Of a stretch of DNA of 10,653 nucleotides, positions 5,664-10,653 are shown one piece after another. Below the pieces are notes generated by a model, which saw nothing but the letters and a program-made list of their open reading frames with translations, was not told where the DNA came from and searched no databases. This DNA is from CAJWGI01 sp036011785 (GTDB lineage Bacteria; Chloroflexota; Anaerolineae; Anaerolineales; UBA11657). The DNA lies in the NCBI GenBank assembly GCA_036011785.1, contig DASCOB010000083.1, positions 1 to 10,653 of the forward strand, read 5' to 3'. Numbering within the stretch: position 1 is the first letter of the stretch; each line of letters opens with the position of its first letter. The position numbers and the translations under genes were made by a program.

Positions 5664-7559
5664 ATGTCAAAAATAATCGGAATTGACCTTGGGACGACCA
5701 ATTCGGTAGTGGCGGTGATGGAAGGCGGCGACCCGACCGTCATCAACACCAGCGAGGGCAACCGCACTTTGCCCTCCGTCGTGGCGTTTAACAAGAATGG
5801 AGAACGGCTGGTTGGCCAGACCGCGAAGCGACAGGCAGTGACCAATCCCCAGAACACAATCTATTCCATCAAGCGTTTCATGGGACACCGGGCTGACGAG
5901 GTGACCACAGAGACCGGCATGGTGCCCTATGAAGTGGTGGCCGGCCCCAAAGAAGACGCGCGTGTGAAGATACCGCAGACCGGAAAGACCTACACCCCGC
6001 AGGAAATATCGGCCATGATTCTGGGCAAACTGAAATCGGACGCCGAGGCCTACCTGGGCACGCCGGTGGCGCAGGCGGTCATCACCGTGCCGGCTTATTT
6101 CAACGACAGCCAGCGGCAGGCCACCAAAGACGCGGGCAAAATCGCCGGGCTGGAAGTGATGCGCATCATCAACGAACCCACCGCCGCGGCGCTGGCTTAC
6201 GGGCTGGAATCGCGCGCGGACGAGAAAATCCTCGTCTTCGATCTTGGCGGCGGCACATTCGATGTCTCCGTTCTGGAAGTGGGCGAAGGCGTGGTGGAGG
6301 TGGAAGCCACGCATGGCGACACCCATCTCGGCGGCGATGACTGGGATCAGGCAATAGTCAACTGGGCCGCGGACGAGTTCAAGAAAGAGCAGGGCATCGA
6401 TCTGCGCAGCGACCGCCAGGCGCTGCAGCGCCTGCGCGAGGGCGCGGAGAAAGCGAAGATTGAGTTGAGCTCGGTGAAGCAGACCGAGTTGAACCTGCCC
6501 TTCATCACCGCTGACGCCGACGGCCCCAAACACCTGCAGCTTAATTTGAGCCGCAGCACATTCGAGCAACTGACCCAGGATCTGGTGGAACGCATACGCG
6601 GCCCGTTCGAGAGCGCGCTCAAAGATGCCGACGTCTCTCCTGGCGAAATAGATCAAGTTGTGCTGGTGGGCGGCTCCACGCGCATGCCCATGGTGCAAGA
6701 GCTGGCCGAGCAACTGACCGGAAAATCACCCCACAAAGGCGTGAACCCGGACGAGGTCGTTGCGATCGGCGCGGCCATTCAGGGCGGCGTTCTTGGCGGC
6801 GAAGTAAAAGACGTGCTGCTGCTGGATGTGACCCCGCTGACGCTCGGAATTGAGACTCTCGGCGAGGTGATGACCCCGCTGATAGAGCGCAACACCACCG
6901 TGCCGGCGGGTAAGTCGGAGGTTTTTTCCACAGCCGCGGATAGCCAGACAGCCGTCGATATCCACGTGCTGCAGGGCGAGCGCGCCATGGCGGTGGACAA
7001 CATGAGTCTGGGTCGCTTCCGGCTGGAAGGTATCCCGGCCGCGCCGCGCGGTATGCCGCAGATTGAAGTCACCTTCGATATCGACCACAATGGCATCATG
7101 AAAGTGACCGCGCAGGACAAAGCCACCGGCGCGCAGCAGCAGATAACCATCACGGCCAGCACCAATCTGGAGCAATCCGAAATCGACAACATGGTCAATG
7201 ACGCGAGCAAGCACGAGGCCGATGACCGAAAACGGAAAGAACTGGTCGAGGCGCGCAACGAAGCCGACAGTGCTGCCCACGGAGCGGAGAAAGCGCTCAC
7301 CGAGCTGGGCGAGAACCTGGGCGACGACGACCGCGCCGCAATCGAGCAGCAGGTAACGGAGCTGCGCGAGGCGGCGCAGGGAGACGACGCCAATCACCTG
7401 CGCGAGCTCACGCAGGCCCTGCAGCAGGCGACCTATGCGCTTAGCCAGCAGGCGGCTGCAAGCGCGCAGCAGGAAGACGCTTCCAACGGAGGCGGCGCGA
7501 CCGAGGGCGCAGCCGGTGATGACGAAGACGTGGTGGAAGGCGAATTCACCGAAGCCTGA
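5664..7559 (+). CDS. dnaK: Hsp70 chaperone DnaK
   Basis: ATP-dependent cytoplasmic chaperone that binds exposed hydrophobic peptides with DnaJ and GrpE. The 631-residue product has a complete nucleotide-binding domain (about 1-380) with IDLGTTNS (7-14), DLGGGTFD (193-200), LVGGSTRMP (334-342) and NPDEVVAIGAA (361-371). The interdomain linker VLLLD is at 384-388, the beta substrate-binding domain at about 390-505 and the helical lid at about 506-600. A Gly/Ala/Asp-rich tail ends in EDVVEGEF, close to the usual DnaK C terminus. It includes the N-terminal-lobe insert that Firmicutes and Actinobacteria lack. I start at the ATG at 5664 because GGAGG lies 7 nt upstream and MSKIIGIDLG is the canonical N terminus. 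An in-frame ATG at 5646 would add six residues and swallow that site. A hairpin follows the gene, so it looks monocistronic. Confidence 0.98.
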   Translation: MSKIIGIDLGTTNSVVAVMEGGDPTVINTSEGNRTLPSVVAFNKNGERLVGQTAKRQAVTNPQNTIYSIKRFMGHRADEVTTETGMVPYEVVAGPKEDARVKIPQTGKTYTPQEISAMILGKLKSDAEAYLGTPVAQAVITVPAYFNDSQRQATKDAGKIAGLEVMRIINEPTAAALAYGLESRADEKILVFDLGGGTFDVSVLEVGEGVVEVEATHGDTHLGGDDWDQAIVNWAADEFKKEQGIDLRSDRQALQRLREGAEKAKIELSSVKQTELNLPFITADADGPKHLQLNLSRSTFEQLTQDLVERIRGPFESALKDADVSPGEIDQVVLVGGSTRMPMVQELAEQLTGKSPHKGVNPDEVVAIGAAIQGGVLGGEVKDVLLLDVTPLTLGIETLGEVMTPLIERNTTVPAGKSEVFSTAADSQTAVDIHVLQGERAMAVDNMSLGRFRLEGIPAAPRGMPQIEVTFDIDHNGIMKVTAQDKATGAQQQITITASTNLEQSEIDNMVNDASKHEADDRKRKELVEARNEADSAAHGAEKALTELGENLGDDDRAAIEQQVTELREAAQGDDANHLRELTQALQQATYALSQQAAASAQQEDASNGGGATEGAAGDDEDVVEGEFTEA

Positions 7560-7589
7560 CCGTTGCCGGATCACACACAGAAAGATTCC

Positions 7590-7617
7590 ACAGCCCCGCC
7601 CCACCCGGCGGGGCTGT
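7590..7617 (+). terminator. Terminator hairpin after dnaK
   Basis: An 11-bp perfect stem, ACAGCCCCGCC pairing with GGCGGGGCTGT around a CCACCC loop, starts 30 bp after the dnaK stop. It is very GC-rich and is followed by ATCGTTAACG rather than a solid T-run. Termination is therefore likely but not of the strongest intrinsic type. It separates dnaK from the promoter of ilvE. Confidence 0.7.
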
Positions 7618-7649
7618 ATCGTTAACGCTTGCCCGCACCGAAAATTGAT

Positions 7650-7678
7650 TTGGGATTCCGATTGGGTGGTTGTATAAT
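7650..7678 (+). promoter_or_regulatory. Sigma70-type promoter for ilvE
   Basis: TTGGGA (7650-7655), a 17-bp spacer and a perfect TATAAT (7673-7678) lie about 50 bp before the ilvE start. Transcription would begin near 7685. The hexamer palindrome TGCGCA appears at 7681-7686 and again at 7702-7707, exactly 21 bp apart in the start and leader region, and could be an operator pair. Confidence 0.7.
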
Positions 7679-7728
7679 CATGCGCACGGAACGCGAATAA
7701 TTGCGCAAATGCGTGGAGGAACCTCGGC

Positions 7729-8643
7729 ATGAAAGCAGATTACGTCTGGCTAAACGGAGAGCTGGTGCCATTCGAACAGGCGAACGTGCCTTTTCTCAGC
7801 CCGACTATGCATTACGGGCTGGGCGTATTCGAGGGCATCCGCTGTTATGAAACCTCCGGTGGCGCGGCCGTCTTCCGCCTGAGCGAACATCTGCAACGTC
7901 TGCTTGATTCCGCGTTGATATTTGGGATCCGCAACTTCCCTTATACGCTACAGGAACTGCGCGAGGCCACACTTGAAACCATATGCGCCAACGGATTCAA
8001 GAGTTGTTACATCCGCCCGCTGATTTATCTGGATGGACCACTTGGACTGAACTTGGATGCGGCCGAATCCAGAATCGGGATTGCCACGTGGGAATGGGGC
8101 GCTTATCTCGGCGAGGAAGCGCTGGAGACCGGAGTGCACATGATGGTCTCATCTTTCACCCGTCACCACATAAACGCTAGCATGACCAAAGCGAAAATCT
8201 CCGGCAATTATGTCAATTCGGTGATGGCGAAAACCCTGGCGTTGCGCTCAGGTTATGACGAGGCCATCATGCTCGACACGCAAGGCTACGTCTCGGAATG
8301 CTCGGGGGAGAACCTGTTCATTGTCCGCGGCGCCGAGATACGCACTCCACCCCGCGCCACCATTCTCGAAGGCATCACCCGCGATTCGGTCATCACCCTG
8401 GCGCGTGACGCCGGCTACGTGGTCACCGAGGAGCTCATTTCGCGTGACCAGCTCTATATCGCGGACGAGCTCTTCGTGTGCGGCACTGCGGCTGAAGTGA
8501 CGCCGGTGCGAGCGGTGGACCATCGAACCATCGGGATTGGACAGCGCGGGCCGGTAACCCAAGCGTTGCAGCAGGCATTCTTCGAAACGGTCAATGGCGA
8601 GGGAGAGCGCTCGGCCGAATGGCTAGAACACGTTCAAGAGTGA
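7729..8643 (+). CDS. ilvE: Branched-chain amino acid aminotransferase (PLP fold type IV)
   Basis: Catalyses the last step of valine, leucine and isoleucine synthesis, and the first step of their breakdown. It moves the amino group between glutamate and the branched 2-oxo acids in the cytoplasm using pyridoxal phosphate. The 304-residue product matches the usual IlvE length. It shows HYGLGVFEGIRCY (28-40), the PLP-lysine region TKAKISGNY with Lys156 as the likely Schiff-base lysine, and SECSGENLF (189-197) with Glu190 matching the conserved PLP-nitrogen glutamate. LEGITRDS (213-220) and ADELFVCGTAAEVTPV (245-260) follow. The ATG at 7729 has GGAGGA at 7715-7720, 8 nt upstream. It has its own promoter and no other ilv or leu gene beside it. 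The closely spaced downstream membrane genes may be read from the same transcript. A D-amino acid transaminase or aminodeoxychorismate lyase is a less likely alternative in this fold family. Confidence 0.95.
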   Translation: MKADYVWLNGELVPFEQANVPFLSPTMHYGLGVFEGIRCYETSGGAAVFRLSEHLQRLLDSALIFGIRNFPYTLQELREATLETICANGFKSCYIRPLIYLDGPLGLNLDAAESRIGIATWEWGAYLGEEALETGVHMMVSSFTRHHINASMTKAKISGNYVNSVMAKTLALRSGYDEAIMLDTQGYVSECSGENLFIVRGAEIRTPPRATILEGITRDSVITLARDAGYVVTEELISRDQLYIADELFVCGTAAEVTPVRAVDHRTIGIGQRGPVTQALQQAFFETVNGEGERSAEWLEHVQE

Positions 8644-8688
8644 TGGCTGCATCCGGGCGTGGTGCGGCGGCCCGCGCGCTCCCGCGTA

Positions 8689-9060
8689 ATGCCTGAAGCG
8701 GTACCTCCGACCAATACCGACGGGTGGGGTCGGCACGGTGTCGGTCTGGGGCTGCTAGGCGTTTCCCTGCTGGGGGGCCTTCTACTGTTCGCCTTTGTCG
8801 CCCGCATAGTGCCGCAACTGCCATCCGAGATCCCACTGCACTTCACGCACGAGAGCGTCGCTGACCGGCGCGGTCCCCCGCAGGGCCTATTCTACTTGCC
8901 GCTACTGGGAGCATTAATCTGGCTGCTGAACACTCTCACCGGCTTTGGCCTTGCGCGTCAAAATACACTGCGTGTGGGCGCGCATTTACTCTGGGCGACC
9001 ACGCTGGCCGTACAGCTAATCCTATGGGTTGCGGCTCTGCGTCTGGCGGGCACAATATAA
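8689..9060 (+). CDS. Small three-helix membrane protein, DUF1648-like
   Basis: A 123-residue predicted inner-membrane protein of unknown function. Hydrophobic segments lie at about 16-40, 66-88 and 96-119. Between the first two is LPSEIPLHFTHESVADRRGP (44-63), which resembles the DUF1648 pattern in which a proline-rich 'LP..IP.HF' stretch leads into a 'G..DR.G'-like turn. DUF1648 domains occur in SdpI-like immunity/transport proteins and in many uncharacterised membrane proteins. This short version lacks the rest of SdpI, so I assign no immunity role. The frame also allows a GTG start at 8659, adding ten arginine-rich residues; neither start has a good Shine-Dalgarno, and I prefer the ATG. 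It lies 45 bp after ilvE and the next gene overlaps or abuts its end, pointing to co-transcription with the YfhO-like gene. Confidence 0.72.
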   Translation: MPEAVPPTNTDGWGRHGVGLGLLGVSLLGGLLLFAFVARIVPQLPSEIPLHFTHESVADRRGPPQGLFYLPLLGALIWLLNTLTGFGLARQNTLRVGAHLLWATTLAVQLILWVAALRLAGTI

Positions 9061-10653
9061 AGCGATCCGTGCCGTGGCCAGGCGTAGCCAAATCCGCTGC
9101 AGCGGGTCTGCTGCTGCTGGGGCTGCCGTTTCTGCTTTTCTGGCAGGTGTGGTGGCCAAGCAGCCATCACCGGCGCGTATTCTCCCACGGTGACTTTGTC
9201 GAGCAGCATTATCTGTTTCGGGTTTTTGTCGCGCGCGAGTTGCGCGCCGGCCGCCTACCCCTGTGGGACGTGCACACGTTCAGCGGTTACCCCGCCATTG
9301 CCGAAAGCCTGCACGCTACTTTTTATCCATTGGGTTTATGGCAAATCCTCTTCCCCGACAATCTTCCGTTTTTTGCACTGGAAATTGAAGCACTCTTTCA
9401 CCTAGGGTTGGCGGGGGTCTTTACGTATCTGCTGGTTCGGCAGCTGACGAGCCGTAGCGACGCTGGCCTGCTGGCCGGTGTGGCGTTCAGCCTTAGTGGC
9501 TTTCTGACATCTTACCCGCTGCTGCAACTCACAATCTTGGAGGCTGTCCTGTGGCTGCCGGCCGCGCTGTGGCTGCTTGAACTGGCGCTCCAACGGCGCT
9601 CTCTACGACTGGCCGCCCTGGCCGGAGTTGCGCTAGGGTGCAGCCTGCTGGCCGGGCACCCGCAAACTTCACTGTACATCGCCCTGGTGGTCGGCGGATA
9701 TGCGCTCATGCGCGTCGTCGCATGCCGAGAGGGGCGGCAATTCGTGCTGGTCGCAGCACTGCTGACCGGCGGCGTCGCCCTCGGTCTGAGTGCAGCCCAG
9801 TGGCTCCCGAGCATCCAGCTAGCCGCTTTGTCGCCGCGCGCCCAACTCCCCTATGAGCAGCTTTCGGGTGGTTTCGGGCTGAGTGCCTTGTGGGGGCTTT
9901 TGCGCCCGAACGCCGGGGAGTGGTCGCCACTATATGTCGGCATCGTCCCGCTCAGCTTAGCCCTTATAGGTCTCTCTGTTGTTCGGGCGAAAGTTCGTTT
10001 TTGGGCATTCGCGGCCACGGTGGCGATCTTGCTTTCTCTGGGACGGCACGGCTTTCTGTATCCGCTGCTTTACGCGCTTGCACCGAGGGCGGCGCTGTTT
10101 CGCGGGCAGGAACGCGCCGCTTTCGTGGTCAGTTTTGCCCTAATTGTTCTGGCGGGCTACGGGTTTTCTCGCCTGACCTGGCGAGAGTGGTGGCCGCGCT
10201 GGGTCTTTCCGGTGCTGCTGGCGCTGACAGCGATTGACCTGTTTCACGCAAATTACGGCATTATGCTGCAGAAGCCTCCGCCGGGCGGCTTCTTTGCACA
10301 GACGCCGGCGGCAGATTTCCTGAGCCGGAACAGTGGTCTCTGGCGCGTGAGCAGCGAAGGCTTGCTTCCCGGTGGCGGCAACGCGGGCAAGTTCTTTCAG
10401 CTCAGGGACGTAACCGGCAACGGCCCGCTCTCACTTGCACACTACCATCGATTTATCGAAAAAGTGCCCGAAGTGCGTTGGTGGCAACTTCTCAATGTGC
10501 GTTTTGTGCTCACTTCCCGCGTCATCGATTATCCCGGCATTCAGATGGTGTTGGAGGATGAACAGCGCGACGAGCGCGTGTACGAACTTGATTTAGGGGG
10601 TCAACCTGTTTGGGTCACTCACGCCTTTGAAGTCGCGCCAAACCAGGAGGCCG
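9024..10653 (+). CDS. YfhO-like polytopic membrane protein (3' end outside window)
   Basis: A large integral membrane protein, open from 9024 to the window edge (at least 543 codons). It resembles the YfhO family, which has a GT-C-like membrane fold and is implicated in lipoteichoic-acid or other envelope glycosylation in Firmicutes. After a first membrane helix (about 24-42) comes a loop HGDFVEQHYLFR and LPLWDVHTFSGYP, the acidic first loop typical of GT-C-like enzymes. At least eight more hydrophobic helices follow, with GHPQTS (211-216) and FRGQERAAF (359-367) as family-like motifs. From about residue 408 the chain becomes a soluble, probably extracytoplasmic domain. The ATG at 9024 overlaps the previous gene by 37 bp. 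A GTG at 9069, 8 bp after that gene's stop, is an equally plausible start and would remove 15 residues. The substrate cannot be named. Confidence 0.87.
   Translation, partial: MGCGSASGGHNIKRSVPWPGVAKSAAAGLLLLGLPFLLFWQVWWPSSHHRRVFSHGDFVEQHYLFRVFVARELRAGRLPLWDVHTFSGYPAIAESLHATFYPLGLWQILFPDNLPFFALEIEALFHLGLAGVFTYLLVRQLTSRSDAGLLAGVAFSLSGFLTSYPLLQLTILEAVLWLPAALWLLELALQRRSLRLAALAGVALGCSLLAGHPQTSLYIALVVGGYALMRVVACREGRQFVLVAALLTGGVALGLSAAQWLPSIQLAALSPRAQLPYEQLSGGFGLSALWGLLRPNAGEWSPLYVGIVPLSLALIGLSVVRAKVRFWAFAATVAILLSLGRHGFLYPLLYALAPRAALFRGQERAAFVVSFALIVLAGYGFSRLTWREWWPRWVFPVLLALTAIDLFHANYGIMLQKPPPGGFFAQTPAADFLSRNSGLWRVSSEGLLPGGGNAGKFFQLRDVTGNGPLSLAHYHRFIEKVPEVRWWQLLNVRFVLTSRVIDYPGIQMVLEDEQRDERVYELDLGGQPVWVTHAFEVAPNQEA

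Noticed and set aside
5667..6713. Long minus-strand reading frame (348 codons) opposite dnaK
   Set aside because: It mirrors the codon-position bias of a GC-rich gene. Its product is His/Gly/Arg-rich with no family pattern, while the plus strand encodes an unmistakable DnaK.
7645..7678. TTGATT at 7645-7650 as the -35 box of the ilvE promoter
   Set aside because: The spacer to TATAAT would be 22 bp. TTGGGA at 7650-7655 gives the usual 17 bp.
6726..7730. Minus-strand reading frame of 334 codons across the dnaK 3' half and the intergenic region
   Set aside because: It runs through the dnaK terminator and the ilvE promoter, has no recognisable motifs, and is explained as an antisense shadow.
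8689..9060. Reading the DUF1648-like protein as an SdpI-type immunity protein
   Set aside because: Only the short DUF1648-like part is present and there is no toxin gene nearby; the neighbours are ilvE and a YfhO-like gene.
1..10653. Transposons, CRISPR arrays, tRNA or rRNA genes, phage genes or a defence island
   Set aside because: I saw no regularly spaced repeats, transposase or integrase motifs, or tRNA-like cloverleaf sequences. SbcCD is a housekeeping repair complex here rather than evidence of a defence system.

Overview
The window is about 60% G+C bacterial chromosome with no mobile elements, RNA genes or CRISPR. It holds eight protein genes, two of them cut by the window edges. The gene set is largely housekeeping: ClpC-type unfoldase, SbcCD nuclease, DnaK and a branched-chain aminotransferase. 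It also includes a polyprenyl-phosphate sugar transferase and two poorly characterised membrane proteins. A ClpC-like protein with an LGF loop, a DnaK carrying the nucleotide-binding-domain insert that Firmicutes and Actinobacteria lack, and a DUF1648-like plus YfhO-like pair together suggest Chloroflexota (a Dehalococcoidia- or Anaerolineae-like lineage). This is inference; the sequence contains no rRNA to settle it.

Layout. Bases 1-734 (+) are the C-terminal third of a clpC-type gene. It converges on a four-gene minus-strand block read from 5502 down to 797: a small staphylococcal-nuclease-fold protein, a GtrB-like family 2 glycosyltransferase, sbcD and sbcC. Gaps in this block are only 30-45 bp, so it may be one transcript. 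Its likely promoter is a TATACT box placed so close to the first start codon that the message may be leaderless. A 161-bp divergent region (5503-5663) separates it from a plus-strand dnaK that has no grpE, dnaJ or hrcA beside it. A strong hairpin ends dnaK. A new promoter with a perfect TATAAT box then drives ilvE, followed closely by a small DUF1648-like membrane protein and a large YfhO-like membrane protein that runs off the end. That last gene is open from 9024 to the window edge without interruption.

How the genes work together. ClpC and DnaK both serve protein quality control but are not co-transcribed. SbcC and SbcD form one ATP-dependent nuclease complex that opens DNA hairpins and processes broken ends. 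The glycosyltransferase and the YfhO-like protein both fit cell-envelope glycan or lipid-linked sugar work, but they sit in different operons.

I found no clear new multi-gene system. The most unusual items are the nuclease-fold protein, which has lost nearly all catalytic residues; its apparently leaderless start; a perfect 16-bp palindrome between sbcD and sbcC; and a tight hairpin in the dnaK leader.
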